Positions 35,961-45,339 are shown, numbered from the stretch's first letter. The stretch: 64,000 nucleotides of DNA from Campylobacter sp. (GCF_019423325.1 NZ_JAHZBQ010000001.1:1-64000); one strand, 5' to 3'. Numbers and translations are program-made. Notes: generated by a model not told the origin, from the sequence alone.

Positions 35961-37169
35961 ATGAAATCAGTTTGGATAATGATCCTATGCGCCGCGGCGA
36001 TTTTGATGATTACGATGGGCATTCGTATGTCATTAGGTCTTTTCGTGCGGCCCATAATGCAAACAAATTCCCTATCCATCGCACAAGTAAGCTTTGCGAT
36101 GGCAACTACGCAGCTGGTATGGGGCTTTTCGCAACCGCTTAGTGGGATACTTGCAGACAAGCTCGGTGCCTACGTCGTGCTGTTTTGGGGCAGCGTGCTT
36201 TTGGCGATTAGTTGCGCTCTTGTGCCGTTATTTAGCAGCGAAAGCGCGCTCGTATTAACGATGGGCTTTGGGCTTGCGCTGGGGCTTGGCGCGGGTAGTT
36301 TTCCGATTCTAATGAGCCTAATGGCAAAGCGCCTGCCATTTTCTATCCGCTCGGTTGCTAGCGGAGTGCTAAATGCAGGCGGCTCGTTCGGGCAGTTTTT
36401 ATTTGCACCGATGATTGGGTTTTGTATCGCAACGCCTGCTTTGGGATACGGCGGCGCATTTTTTACGCTCGCAGGGCTTAGCTTGCTAATTCTGCCGCTT
36501 GCAAGACTTTTAGCAGGCGGTAAAATTCTATTTGGCGAACAAACCAGCCTGCATGAAGAAGATAAGCGCAGCTTAGGCGAAGTTCTGCGTTTGGCACTGC
36601 GCGATAAAAGCTATATTTTGATAAATTTAAGCTTTACTACGTGCGGTTTTCACGTAGCATTTTTAGTGACGCACCTACCTAGCGAAGTAGCGCTAAGCGG
36701 GCATGGCGCGCAGGTAGCGTCCTTTTCGCTCGCACTAATCGGTATCGCAAACATCGTAGGCAGCTTATTCGTAGGTTGGTGTGTTTCCAAAGTGCGCTGT
36801 AAAGTCATTTTATTTTGCATATATGCCCTGCGTATCGCTCTTATTGGTGCTTATGCGCTCTCGCCCAAAGATAGCCTTACATTTTATATCTTCAGCGTGG
36901 GATTAGGATTTACCTGGCTAGCGACCGTACCGCCTACTGCGGCTGCCGTCGGTAAGCTATTAGGGACGCGATATTTAGCAAGCCTATTTGGATTTACGAT
37001 GCTTTCGCATCAAATCGGCGGATTTTTTGGCGCATATATCGGAGGTCTTGCGGTGAGAGCATACGGCGCGTATGATTATATGTGGTATTTGGATATGACG
37101 TTAGCGGCTATTGCAGCTCTGCTAAGCCTGCCTGTGCGTGAATCTAAGATGAAGCACGTGAAATTTTAA
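35961..37169 (+). CDS. MFS transporter of the monocarboxylate/oxalate-like group
   Basis: 402 residues, 12 predicted helices. The start helix T-M-G-I-R-M-S-L-G-L-F, D-K-L-G-A-Y in the first loop and the L-G-A-G-S-F-P-I segment recall YbfB/OxlT-type MFS proteins. Substrate unknown. An AAAAGGA site lies before the ATG. Single gene divergent from the HIT operon. Confidence 0.78.
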   Translation: MKSVWIMILCAAAILMITMGIRMSLGLFVRPIMQTNSLSIAQVSFAMATTQLVWGFSQPLSGILADKLGAYVVLFWGSVLLAISCALVPLFSSESALVLTMGFGLALGLGAGSFPILMSLMAKRLPFSIRSVASGVLNAGGSFGQFLFAPMIGFCIATPALGYGGAFFTLAGLSLLILPLARLLAGGKILFGEQTSLHEEDKRSLGEVLRLALRDKSYILINLSFTTCGFHVAFLVTHLPSEVALSGHGAQVASFSLALIGIANIVGSLFVGWCVSKVRCKVILFCIYALRIALIGAYALSPKDSLTFYIFSVGLGFTWLATVPPTAAAVGKLLGTRYLASLFGFTMLSHQIGGFFGAYIGGLAVRAYGAYDYMWYLDMTLAAIAALLSLPVRESKMKHVKF

Positions 37170-37398
37170 AAATTTTATGGGATTTTGAAATTTACGGACG
37201 GAATTTTCGCGTGATTTTGCAAGCTAAATTACGACAGAATTTTGAAAATTTTAAAATTTATCGGATTTTATGTTTCGCACGATGAAATTTCACTTTAGCT
37301 TTAAAATTCCGTTGCGATAATGCGATAAAATGCAAAATCCGCTCATGCTTTCAAATTTAGCCTGGGTGAGCTTTTAAATTTTATAGAATTTTGAAATT

Positions 37399-38007
37399 TT
37401 AAAATTTCGGCTCGTGCAGCATTTTAAGAGCCGGCGCGAGAGCATCTGCAAAGCCTTTAAATTTTTCAAATTCCTCCGCGCTAAACTCCGCGCTAAACTC
37501 CGCTCCCGCAGCACCAAAGCTCGCTTCATAAACGAAACCCGATTTTTTTAAAAAATGTTCAAATTTAGCTACCGCCGCAAACGGCACGAAAAACGCGCAG
37601 CGCCTTTTAAGAAAAAAGTCGGTTAAAGCGCCGCTGCTTGCGGCGGTCTCGATAGCGAGATTCGCGCTACTAGCGTATGCGCGCACTAGCCCGCCGGTGC
37701 CTAGCTTGATGCCGCCGAAGTAGCGCACCACGAGCACCGCGGCGTTAATCAGGCTGACGCCGCGAAGCGCGTTTAGGCACGGCGCGCCCGCGGTTGATTT
37801 GGGCTCGCCGTCGTCGCTTGAGTTTTCTACGATCTGCTCAAACTCACCGAGAGCGCGATACGCCCAGACGATATGCCGCGCCTTGGGATGCTGCTGCCGC
37901 AACTGCGCACGCAGCGCCTCAAAGCTCGCTAGCGGCGCGAGATAGGCGATGAAGCTTGATTTTTTAATCTCCTGCGCGGCGCTGATCTCTTTTTCAATCG
38001 TTTTCAA
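37399..38007 (-). CDS. YigZ/IMPACT-family protein
   Basis: 202 residues. The IMPACT N-terminal domain has K-S-S-F-I-A-Y, A-R-H-I-V-W-A-Y, S-D-D-G-E-P-K-S-T-A-G-A-P and V-V-R-Y-F-G-G-I-K-L-G-T-G-G-L-V-R-A-Y, all diagnostic. A DUF1949-like C-terminal half follows. The function of bacterial YigZ is unclear; the eukaryotic relative modulates translation control. It is divergent from galU. Confidence 0.9.
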   Translation of the reverse strand: MKTIEKEISAAQEIKKSSFIAYLAPLASFEALRAQLRQQHPKARHIVWAYRALGEFEQIVENSSDDGEPKSTAGAPCLNALRGVSLINAAVLVVRYFGGIKLGTGGLVRAYASSANLAIETAASSGALTDFFLKRRCAFFVPFAAVAKFEHFLKKSGFVYEASFGAAGAEFSAEFSAEEFEKFKGFADALAPALKMLHEPKF

Positions 38008-38077
38008 GGCTTTCCTTTGCGGAATTTTATCTTTTTTGCATTATAATAAAAGTTCAAAAAAAGATCAAAGGAGCTTC

Positions 38078-38914
38078 ATGATCCAGACTTGTTTATTTCC
38101 CGCGGCGGGCTACGGTACGCGCTTTTTGCCCGCGACCAAATCGCTACCAAAAGAGATGCTTCCGATCCTTACCAAGCCGCTCATTCACTACGGCGTGGAC
38201 GAGGCGCTGGAGGCGGGCATGGATAATATGGCTTTCGTCACGGGTCGCGGCAAACGCGCGCTGGAGGATTATTTTGACCGCAGCTACGAGCTGGAGGATC
38301 AAATTTCAGGCAGCAGCAAGGAGTATCTGCTCGACGAGATTAGGGCGCTTATGAAGCGCTGCACCTTCTCTTTTACGCGCCAAGAGCAGATGAAGGGGCT
38401 CGGCAACGCGATTTATACCGGTAAAATTTTAATCCGCGACGAGCCTTTCGGCGTGGTGCTCGCAGACGATCTGTGCGTGAACGAAAACGGCGAGGGCGTG
38501 CTTGCGCAGATGGTTAAAATTTACGAAAAATACCGCTGCAGCGTCGTTGCGGTAATGGAGGTGCCGCCGCAAGACGTAAACAAATACGGTATCATCGCAG
38601 GAAAGAGCATTAGCGACGATCTGATAATGGTCTCGGATATGATCGAAAAGCCCGAGCCTAGCGAGGCTCCATCAAACTTAGCCATCATCGGGCGCTATAT
38701 CCTAACGCCTAATATTTTCGATCTCATTGAGCAGACGGCGCCGGGTAAAAACGGCGAGGTGCAGATCACCGACGCGCTTTTGAAGCAGGCTCAAAACGGC
38801 GTGGTGATCGCGTATAAATTTAAAGGCACTCGCTTCGACTGCGGCTCAGTAAAAGGCTACGTGGAGGCGATCAAATATTTCTACGAGCGAGAATTCGGCG
38901 ATGGTAAAAAATAA
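38078..38914 (+). CDS. galU: UTP-glucose-1-phosphate uridylyltransferase
   Basis: 278 residues from ATG 38078 with AAAGGAG. G-Y-G-T-R-F-L-P-A-T-K-S-L-P-K-E-M-L-P is the nucleotidyltransferase signature and V-L-A-D-D-L-C carries the metal site. It makes UDP-glucose for surface polysaccharide. It overlaps pgi by 14 bases. Confidence 0.95.
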   Translation: MIQTCLFPAAGYGTRFLPATKSLPKEMLPILTKPLIHYGVDEALEAGMDNMAFVTGRGKRALEDYFDRSYELEDQISGSSKEYLLDEIRALMKRCTFSFTRQEQMKGLGNAIYTGKILIRDEPFGVVLADDLCVNENGEGVLAQMVKIYEKYRCSVVAVMEVPPQDVNKYGIIAGKSISDDLIMVSDMIEKPEPSEAPSNLAIIGRYILTPNIFDLIEQTAPGKNGEVQITDALLKQAQNGVVIAYKFKGTRFDCGSVKGYVEAIKYFYEREFGDGKK

Positions 38915-40163
38915 GCTGTTTTTCCCGCCGGCAAAAGAGGGCGCGCTAGAAGAGGTAGCGGCAAAGATCCGCGCCGAATACGAAAGCGGCGAGATAGGCT
39001 ACTACCGCCTGCCGCAGCAAGGCGCAGACGAAATAGCGCGAGCGCAGGAATTTTTTAGCGCGCGAAGCTACGACGGGATCGTGCTTTTGGGTATCGGCGG
39101 CTCTAGCGTAGGCGTGCGGGCGCTTTATGAGATGCTGCGTCCGCGCGTAAGAAAGAATTTGCGCTTTGAAATTTTGGATAATCTCGACGGGCACAGTGTA
39201 AACCGCGCGCTCGAAGGAATAAATTTTGCTCGCACGATCTTCATAGTATCCTCCAAATCGGGCGGCACGATCGAGACGATCTCGCTTTTTAAGGTCGTTT
39301 TGCAGCGTTTTGGAATTTCAAATTTAAAAGCGCTAGCAAAAAATTTCATCTTTATCACCGACGCAGGCTCGCCGCTGGATATCTTCGCGCGCGAGCACGG
39401 TGCCTGCGTGATAAATATGCCCGCTAACGTAGGCGGCCGTTTTAGCGTGTTAAGTGCGGTAGGGCTAGTGCCCGTAGTTGGGCTAGGCCTTGATGCAAGC
39501 GCGATGCTACGCGGAGCTGCCGCCACAAAAGAGCGGTATCTGGATGAAATTTTAGCATGCGATCCCGCTAAAATCGCGGAGAATAAAATTCTACGAAAAG
39601 CCCATCACTACGCCACGCACAAAAGTGCGAAAATCAACATCCTTTTTAGCTACGGCGACGCGTTGCGCGCATTGGGTGAGTGGTATGTGCAGCTCTGGGC
39701 GGAAAGCCTAGGTAAAAAGATCGGCTTTAGCCGAGTGGGGCTTACTCCTGTGGGACTTGTAGGCTCGCGCGATCAGCACAGCTTCCTTCAGCTCATAATG
39801 GACGGCGTAAAGGATAAGACCGTGACTTTCTTAAAGCTCACGGATAACGGCGCTACGGACGCGGTACCTAGCATCAGTCTACAAGGTCTTGAGGGCTGTG
39901 ACTTTGTAAATGGCATGCGACTGGATGAGGTGCTAAATCTTCAGTGCGAAGCTACGCTGCAAGCCGTACTAAATGAGGGTATCAGCGTCGATCTTATCGA
40001 GGTTTCGCGGCTTTGTGAACAGAGCGTGGGCGAGCTATTTTACTACTTCGAGCTGCTAACCAGCGCTACTGGAGCGATACTGGGCGTCAGCACCTACGAT
40101 CAGCCGGGCGTCGAGGTAGGCAAGAGAATTTTAAAATCGCTAGTTTTGAAATCGCAAGATTAA
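38901..40163 (+). CDS. pgi: Glucose-6-phosphate isomerase
   Basis: 420 residues, the short epsilonproteobacterial form. G-I-G-G-S-S-V-G, S-S-K-S-G-G-T-I-E-T and G-G-R-F-S-V-L-S-A-V-G are SIS-domain sugar-phosphate motifs; the C-terminal signature P-G-V-E-V-G-K is present. It interconverts glucose-6-P and fructose-6-P. In Campylobacter, without full glycolysis, it serves gluconeogenesis and sugar-nucleotide supply, which agrees with its overlap with galU. Confidence 0.95.
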   Translation: MVKNKLFFPPAKEGALEEVAAKIRAEYESGEIGYYRLPQQGADEIARAQEFFSARSYDGIVLLGIGGSSVGVRALYEMLRPRVRKNLRFEILDNLDGHSVNRALEGINFARTIFIVSSKSGGTIETISLFKVVLQRFGISNLKALAKNFIFITDAGSPLDIFAREHGACVINMPANVGGRFSVLSAVGLVPVVGLGLDASAMLRGAAATKERYLDEILACDPAKIAENKILRKAHHYATHKSAKINILFSYGDALRALGEWYVQLWAESLGKKIGFSRVGLTPVGLVGSRDQHSFLQLIMDGVKDKTVTFLKLTDNGATDAVPSISLQGLEGCDFVNGMRLDEVLNLQCEATLQAVLNEGISVDLIEVSRLCEQSVGELFYYFELLTSATGAILGVSTYDQPGVEVGKRILKSLVLKSQD

Positions 40164-40400
40164 ATTTCGCTTCTATTTTACGGGGGTACGGAATTTCGGC
40201 GCGTTCGATTTTACTTAGGCTAAATTTTAGAATTTTAAAATTACCGACGCAGAATTTTCCGTGCGTAAAATTGTCGCCGCGAAATTTTGATTTCGCGCTA
40301 CGAGCATTTGGAATTTTGTCGCAAAATTTCGCGGTAAAATTCCAAAATTGTACCGCGAGGCGTAAAAATTTTGCGATTTGCGAGCGCACAGGGAGGCAAA

Positions 40401-40793
40401 ATGAAAATCAAAGGGATCGATCACTTCGTCCTAGTTACGGAGGATCTGCAAAAATGCGTGGAATTTTACGAAGGGATTTTGGGGTTAGAGCACGTTTGCG
40501 AGGGCGGCAAACACAGCCTGCGTTTCGGCTCTTCAAAGATCAATATCCACACCCGCGCGGGCGAATTTGCGCCGTTTGCGGTGCGTCCTAGCGCAGGCTC
40601 GGCGGATTTTTGCCTCATCTGCGAAGATCAAAGCGCGCCGCAGCTCAAAACGGAGCTTGAAAGCAAAGGAGTGCAAATAGAGCTTGGCGTCGTGCCTCGC
40701 ACCGGCGCGCGCGGCGCTATGCAAAGTATCTATCTGCGCGATCCTGACGGCAATCTCGTAGAGCTCGGCGTATATGAAAGCGGCGATGATTAG
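40401..40793 (+). CDS. VOC/glyoxalase-fold protein
   Basis: 130 residues from ATG 40401 with GGGAGG. Two beta-alpha-beta-beta-beta units: I-D-H-F-V-L-V-T-E-D-L at the front (metal His) and S-I-Y-L-R-D-P-D-G-N-L-V-E-L at the end (metal Glu). It resembles the virulence-protein-like glyoxalase subgroup; substrate not inferable. Single gene preceded by 237 bases of AT-word-rich DNA. Confidence 0.85.
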   Translation: MKIKGIDHFVLVTEDLQKCVEFYEGILGLEHVCEGGKHSLRFGSSKINIHTRAGEFAPFAVRPSAGSADFCLICEDQSAPQLKTELESKGVQIELGVVPRTGARGAMQSIYLRDPDGNLVELGVYESGDD

Positions 40794-40954
40794 CGCGTAA
40801 ATTTTAAAGGCAAAATTTCAAGCGGAGCGTTAAAATTTAAATTTTCCAAATTCTATCTTTCATTAAAGATCGATATTCTGCGGATTAAATTGTTTATCCC
40901 GCGGTACGCTAATTATGTATCGTTTGTATATTTTTTAAACCTTATCTTTTGTTT

Positions 40955-41689
40955 TTAGAATTTCATAAATTTGTTCATTTTATTCACTATTATTTTTGCG
41001 ATATCATAAGACGGTTTCCAAAATAAATACCCTTCTGTAATATCTATATTTAGCGTATCCAAGAAATATTTTTGCAGCTCGCCAAGCTCATTTTTATTAT
41101 TGATCGTAAATACTTCAGAATCGCGATCATTGCATATCAGCAATTTATCACAAAGTAAGAACCTAGCCGTTTTCTCAAACAGAATATAGTAGACGAATTT
41201 AATAATAGGCATCAATAATAAGCCCATAATTATAAAAATAACTACATAAAATCCAAAGTTATATAATGCCACGAAGATCATTATAAATAAAACTAAAGCA
41301 CAAAATTTAATTTTCACATCAAAGGGCGCAAAATTAGGAATCATATAAGCATATCTGTAAACGGAGATGTTGTTTAGAGCTATCTCTTTTTCGCATTTTG
41401 TTTTATTTTTAAATTCTATTTTATCCCTCATAAAGGTTATCGTTTTTTTGCTATTTATAAAGCTCGCTGCGTATATAAAGAAAAATGCGGTGCCATAACC
41501 TAGCAATATTTTCATATAAAACCTAAATTTATACTCACTGCTAAAATGATAGGTCAAAGAACAAATTAACAAAATTCCAAGAGCTATCAGCCAAAACAGA
41601 TCGTCTAGCTTTTTTACGACTATCGGTTCTTTGTCGTAATCTCTAAACCCAATCTCTTTGTTTCTTGAATCCATAACTTGCTCCTTCAA
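40955..41689 (-). CDS. RDYDK-box membrane protein, short member (locus 2, third gene)
   Basis: 244 residues. Box F-R-D-Y-D-K-E-P-I-V-V-K-K near residue 15, two helices (about 30-48 and 57-77), a polar domain with I-E-F-K-N-K, two helices (about 125-150), then a C-terminal domain with L-L-I-C-N-D-R-D and E-L-Q-K-Y-F-L-D-T-L-N-I-D-I. It is the most divergent of the six members. It overlaps the second gene by four bases. Function unknown. Confidence 0.72.
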   Translation of the reverse strand: MKEQVMDSRNKEIGFRDYDKEPIVVKKLDDLFWLIALGILLICSLTYHFSSEYKFRFYMKILLGYGTAFFFIYAASFINSKKTITFMRDKIEFKNKTKCEKEIALNNISVYRYAYMIPNFAPFDVKIKFCALVLFIMIFVALYNFGFYVVIFIIMGLLLMPIIKFVYYILFEKTARFLLCDKLLICNDRDSEVFTINNKNELGELQKYFLDTLNIDITEGYLFWKPSYDIAKIIVNKMNKFMKF

Positions 41690-42429
41690 CCAAGATAATA
41701 TTTTTCTATTTTATCAATATCGATATGTTTTCTAATCAAAAACCATTCTTTTATCTCGTTTAGCCTTTCCGCACCATATACGCAAACTAAATAATTTTTT
41801 GCCGATAAAATAGAGCTTAAATAATAAGTATTTTCCTGCTCATAGTACGGATAATCTACTACGATTGCAGAAAAGAATGAAAAATTCTTAAAATTGCCTA
41901 CAATTAAAAAGTGAAAAAATATTTTCAAAAAGATTGCAGAAAGTATTGAAAAAATGAAGAATAATAAAATTTGCGATGATAGAAACGATAGTGCTGCAAT
42001 AGAAAAAATTATAATAATATTATAAATGAGGCGACGAATCTTATCATCGTTGCAATACCCCCAAAATGGTCTGCTTATCATATAATTTAAATGAATATTG
42101 TTCGTCCTTCTCTCAAGTTCGCCGTTGTTATAGAAATCTATAGAATTATTCATAAAGTAGATTTTTCGATTATTATTGCTTACACAGCTACTATAAATAA
42201 GTCTCAATGCTATTGCTATAAAAATTCCAAATATAACGCTAGAGCTTATTTCCATCATCGATATATGGCGTTTTGGAAAAATTAAATCCCATATGCTTAG
42301 AATATATCCGCCCAAAATCATAGGCGCGTATAAAAATGTAATTGTAGATATTAGTAGCCTCTCATAATTTTTTACTATTATCGGCTCTTTGTCGTAATCT
42401 CTGGCTTTTTGTTTATTATAATTTTCCAT
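41686..42429 (-). CDS. RDYDK-box membrane protein, short member (locus 2, second gene)
   Basis: 247 residues. Same plan: A-R-D-Y-D-K-E-P-I-I-V-K-N-Y (9-22), two helices, I-D-F-Y-N-N-G-E-L in the polar domain, two helices, then E-I-K-E-W-F-L-I-R-K-H-I-D-I. The N-terminus M-E-N-Y-N-K-Q-K is nearly the same as that of the locus 1 short member, so the two are probably direct counterparts. The next gene overlaps by four bases. Confidence 0.72.
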   Translation of the reverse strand: MENYNKQKARDYDKEPIIVKNYERLLISTITFLYAPMILGGYILSIWDLIFPKRHISMMEISSSVIFGIFIAIALRLIYSSCVSNNNRKIYFMNNSIDFYNNGELERRTNNIHLNYMISRPFWGYCNDDKIRRLIYNIIIIFSIAALSFLSSQILLFFIFSILSAIFLKIFFHFLIVGNFKNFSFFSAIVVDYPYYEQENTYYLSSILSAKNYLVCVYGAERLNEIKEWFLIRKHIDIDKIEKYYLG

Positions 42430-42552
42430 TATTTCAAGCCCCTTTTTAAAAATAGATATAAATTTATAATAGCTTAATTTGACAAAAGACTTTTATACGC
42501 GTTGCCTGGCTCTTTTTTCGCGACCTCTTCTCTTCTCATTTTATCCTCCTCA

Positions 42553-43614
42553 TTAAATAAACAAGTAATCTTTCTTAATACTATTTATATTTACGTTTTT
42601 CAGCAAAAAATATTCTTTAATTTCATCATAAATCTTTTGATTATAGAGATAAACGAGATAACATCTTGGATAAACGGGTTTGTTCCTAAACCATCTGCCA
42701 TATGAGGGGCGTGCGATCCTAATAAATGGCAGAGCCCTAAACCCTTTTAAATTCCTATTTATAAACAGATAAAGTATTAAATTTAATAAAAATCCGAATA
42801 AATATGTAAAGAATACCGCTATAAAAAATATATTCCACCATGTTACGCACATAAAAATAGCGATAAAGTACAAAAATATCTTTTCAGATTTTCCTATCTC
42901 ATATAAACTTGCCAAAATTCCGATAGAGAAATTTAAAGATAAAGCGTTTTCATCAATTTCGCAGCGTTTTTCAAATAAGTCGTCGCTAATAAATTCTATA
43001 TATTTGTTTGTGAATTTTATCTCTTGTCTAGGGCGGATTACGGTAAATATGGATATTATAACCGTAGATAGTAAAATAATGAATAAAATAGCAAAATACT
43101 GAACTATGTCAATATCATCATGATTTATAAAATCTATAATTAAAAATGCATGTAGCGTAGAGATCGGCAATAATAGGACTAAAAACGAATATACAAAAAA
43201 TTTTTCATAATTTTTGATTACTATCGGATCTTTGTCGTAATCTCTAGCCTTGGAATTCTGCTGCAAAGAGCCGCTGTCATCCAAGATAAAATTTTGCTGC
43301 TCTGCGCTGTTTTCGCAGGCAGAATTCTGAGCCGCTTCGGCTTCTAAATTTAAAGCGTCAGGATCGGAATTTAGGGTTTCGAAATTTGAAGATTTATAAT
43401 TCAAGAATTTAGAATTTGAGACTTCGGAATTCGGGGATTCAAAATTCAGGAATTCAGAATTCGAAGCTTCAAAATTTGAGGCTTCGGAATTTTCGGTTTC
43501 AGAATTCGGGACTTTAAAATTTTCACCGTCAGAATTCTGTTCCAAGCCCTGCTTCGGCTCCTGATGTCGCTTTTGTAGTGGCTTTTTTAATTCATCTAGC
43601 CTGCTTTGATCCAT
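42553..43614 (-). CDS. RDYDK-box membrane protein, long member with pentapeptide linker (locus 2, first gene)
   Basis: 353 residues. M-D-Q-S-R-L-D-E-L-K (1-10), then eleven tandem N-x-x-x-x pentapeptides (residues 32-86), a further polar stretch and the box A-R-D-Y-D-K-D-P-I-V-I-K-N-Y. Two helices, a polar domain with I-E-F-I-S-D-D and two helices lead to a C-terminal E-I-K-E-Y-F-L-L-K-N-V-N-I-N-S. The body resembles the short member at 23718-24458 more than the other long members, so N-terminal linkers and bodies have been exchanged. The linker is expected to be disordered and cytoplasmic. Confidence 0.75.
   Translation of the reverse strand: MDQSRLDELKKPLQKRHQEPKQGLEQNSDGENFKVPNSETENSEASNFEASNSEFLNFESPNSEVSNSKFLNYKSSNFETLNSDPDALNLEAEAAQNSACENSAEQQNFILDDSGSLQQNSKARDYDKDPIVIKNYEKFFVYSFLVLLLPISTLHAFLIIDFINHDDIDIVQYFAILFIILLSTVIISIFTVIRPRQEIKFTNKYIEFISDDLFEKRCEIDENALSLNFSIGILASLYEIGKSEKIFLYFIAIFMCVTWWNIFFIAVFFTYLFGFLLNLILYLFINRNLKGFRALPFIRIARPSYGRWFRNKPVYPRCYLVYLYNQKIYDEIKEYFLLKNVNINSIKKDYLFI
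43357..43521 (-). repeat. 15-bp tandem repeat coding for N-x-x-x-x pentapeptides, 11 units
   Basis: Inside the long member, eleven consecutive 15-base units each begin with AAT/AAC (Asn), most commonly Asn-Ser-Glu or Asn-Phe-Glu. The related gene at 53399 has nine units, so unit number varies between paralogues while frame is kept because the unit is 15 bases. Confidence 0.85.
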
Positions 43615-43690
43615 TTGCCGCCTTTAAATTTGATGGATGCGCCATTTTATAGCGCCGCCGCTTAAAGCTCATTAAATTTTACCGCTCGCC
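43615..43690 (-). promoter_or_regulatory. Conserved promoter segment of the RDYDK-box family (copy at locus 2)
   Basis: It is nearly identical to 25406-25490. On the minus strand it offers TATAAAAT (complement of 43644-43651) as -10 box and AAAGGCGGCAA before the ATG. Differences are clustered in one nine-base block (43652-43660) between otherwise matching stretches. Confidence 0.55.
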
Positions 43691-43714
43691 CGTTGCGCGC
43701 CGTTTGATCAAAAT

Positions 43715-44734
43715 TTAGCCTTCATATCTTTGCAGCGATTTTTTATATGTTTTTGCCGCAGCGCAGCCCGCGCTCAGATATGCCTCAAACTCCTCGCTAG
43801 TAAGCCTGCGCGGCTCATTCGCAAGCCTCGCCGCGCCGCTTGGCGTATTTGCGTCCAGATTCGCTTCATTTATGATCTCGCCTCGTCGGATTCGGTTACT
43901 AAAGCTCGCTGCATGCGCTATTTGCGGCACACGCTTTAAAGAGAAGTTTAAATTTTGCGTTTGCAGATTTAAAATTTTACCCATGCATTTGCGCGGACCC
44001 GCGATAAAATCGCCGTTTTGTATAAGCGTGGCGACGGCAGAGCCGAGCGGACCGCTGCCCACGGAGCCGCTTAAGTCGCCCTTCGAGCCAGATAAGCGGC
44101 CTGCGAAACCAGGTAATCCGCTCGCCAAAAGCTCTGCACCACCTAGGACGCGCAGGCTTCGCACCAAAATCCCGCCGCCGCTTTGCGGGATGCTGCGAAA
44201 CGAAATGTCAAAGCCGAAATTGTGAAAAAATATCTCGCCCGCTCGCGACGTGCGCTTGTAGGTGTTGCGATCCGCGCCCGTGAAATACGCCTCGATCTCC
44301 GCGAAGGCGAATTCCGCGCCACTTACGCAAAGCACATAGTTTTGCAGCAGATCGCGCATGAAATTTTCGATCTTTGCCTGCGCTCGCTCGGCATTAAACT
44401 GCGCCTGCGGCGGATGGGCACCTAGCCCTGCCTGCGATGGACGGACGTTAAATTTTAAGTGCGCTTGCTCTGTATCAAGACGCACTTTCTCGGCATCAAA
44501 CGGCAGCTCGGTATTAAATTTTAAAATTTCATCTTGCTGCGCGCCGTTAGAATATGAATGTCCGCCGCGAAATTCCGCGCCGTCTTGTGATTTTAAGGGC
44601 TTGTCGCCGCTCCCGTCTCTCGCGCTTTCTGCAAGTTTGGGATTTTTTGAAGCAAGCTTTGAACCTGCCGAAATTCCAAACTCCGCCGCGTCGATTTTTG
44701 AGAAAAATTTTTCTAAATTTTCATCGCCCAGCAT
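43715..44734 (-). CDS. MPG-fold-like hypothetical protein with disordered N-terminal half
   Basis: 339 residues from ATG 44734; an upstream GTG (44821) lacks a ribosome site, whereas AAAGAG precedes 44734. Residues up to about 120 are low complexity. The ordered core reads F-M-R-D-L-L-Q-N-Y-V-L, E-I-E-A-Y-F-T-G-A-D, F-F-H-N-F-G-F-D-I-S-F and G-G-G-I-L-V-R-S-L, which resembles proteins distantly related to 3-methyladenine glycosylase MPG. The catalytic features of MPG cannot be confirmed. A Ser/Gly-rich insertion around 215-240 is another oddity. Its start overlaps the stop of the preceding sequon-rich gene, so it belongs to that transcript. Confidence 0.5.
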   Translation of the reverse strand: MLGDENLEKFFSKIDAAEFGISAGSKLASKNPKLAESARDGSGDKPLKSQDGAEFRGGHSYSNGAQQDEILKFNTELPFDAEKVRLDTEQAHLKFNVRPSQAGLGAHPPQAQFNAERAQAKIENFMRDLLQNYVLCVSGAEFAFAEIEAYFTGADRNTYKRTSRAGEIFFHNFGFDISFRSIPQSGGGILVRSLRVLGGAELLASGLPGFAGRLSGSKGDLSGSVGSGPLGSAVATLIQNGDFIAGPRKCMGKILNLQTQNLNFSLKRVPQIAHAASFSNRIRRGEIINEANLDANTPSGAARLANEPRRLTSEEFEAYLSAGCAAAKTYKKSLQRYEG

Positions 44735-45236
44735 TTTGCTCTTTCGTAAAATTTCCTTCGCGCTTCGTAGTGTTCGCCTTGCTGCTCGTGGTGCCAACTT
44801 CGCCGTTGTTTGCCTCGGCACGCGTTAAATTTCTCTCGCCGCTCGTTGCGTTCGTATCGTCTCGCGCTAAATTACCGCCGCTACTTGTCGTATTTGCTTC
44901 GCCGCCTTTAAAATTTGGAGCTTCGCAACGATCTACACCTAAACGCTCGAAATAATATCTCTCTCGCTCGCTTAAGTTTTCCACTCCCCTTTCGCATACG
45001 CGCTTGATATACGCCTTGCTAGGATATCTAAGCCGATTGAGCGCCAATTCACTACCTGCGTCTGCGCGCTTTATCAGCTTGGCGATGCAGGCGTCATCCT
45101 CTTCACTATTTGCGATATAATCCCATACGCCACAGTATCTATCACCGCCCAGCGTCGTAATCAAAAAATAAACCCAAAGCAGGATTATGGCAATCGATAT
45201 ACTTCCTTTTATTTTTAAAGATCTCTTTTTTACCAT
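44721..45236 (-). CDS. Sequon-rich anchored protein, copy 1 of a tandem triplication
   Basis: 171 residues. Basic start, one membrane helix (about 10-29), then a conserved domain E-E-D-D-A-C-I-A-K-L-I-K-R-A-D-A-G, R-L-R-Y-P-S, A-Y-I-K-R-V-C-E-R-G and E-R-E-R-Y-Y-F-E-R with paired cysteines. The tail (112-171) is Asn/Thr/Gly-rich and has four D/E-x-N-x-S/T sites (N115, N129, N136, N162), the Campylobacter PglB acceptor consensus. Positive-inside topology puts the tail in the periplasm, so it should be N-glycosylated; that is a prediction. No function is recognised. An AAGGAA site precedes the start. Confidence 0.7.
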   Translation of the reverse strand: MVKKRSLKIKGSISIAIILLWVYFLITTLGGDRYCGVWDYIANSEEDDACIAKLIKRADAGSELALNRLRYPSKAYIKRVCERGVENLSERERYYFERLGVDRCEAPNFKGGEANTTSSGGNLARDDTNATSGERNLTRAEANNGEVGTTSSKANTTKREGNFTKEQNAGR

Positions 45237-45258
45237 GTTTTTCCTTGAGTAATAAATT

Positions 45259-45339
45259 TTAACTCATTTTTTTCATAAATTTGACCAACGACATAAAATT
45301 TACGATATCGCCTTCAAGGCTAATCTTATCGCCCAGCAT
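45259..45339 (-). pseudogene. Duplicated 5' stub of the MPG-like gene
   Basis: A 26-codon frame starts with the same bases (AGAGCAAAATGCTGGGCGAT) that begin the MPG-like gene at 44734, then diverges completely. It lies just after copy 2, exactly where the real MPG-like gene lies after copy 1. It is the scar of the tandem duplication and not a functional gene. Confidence 0.55.

Noticed and set aside
40164..40400. Open frames before the VOC gene as a small gene
   Set aside because: They cross AAATTT-word DNA without a ribosome site; the first good site (GGGAGG) belongs to ATG 40401.
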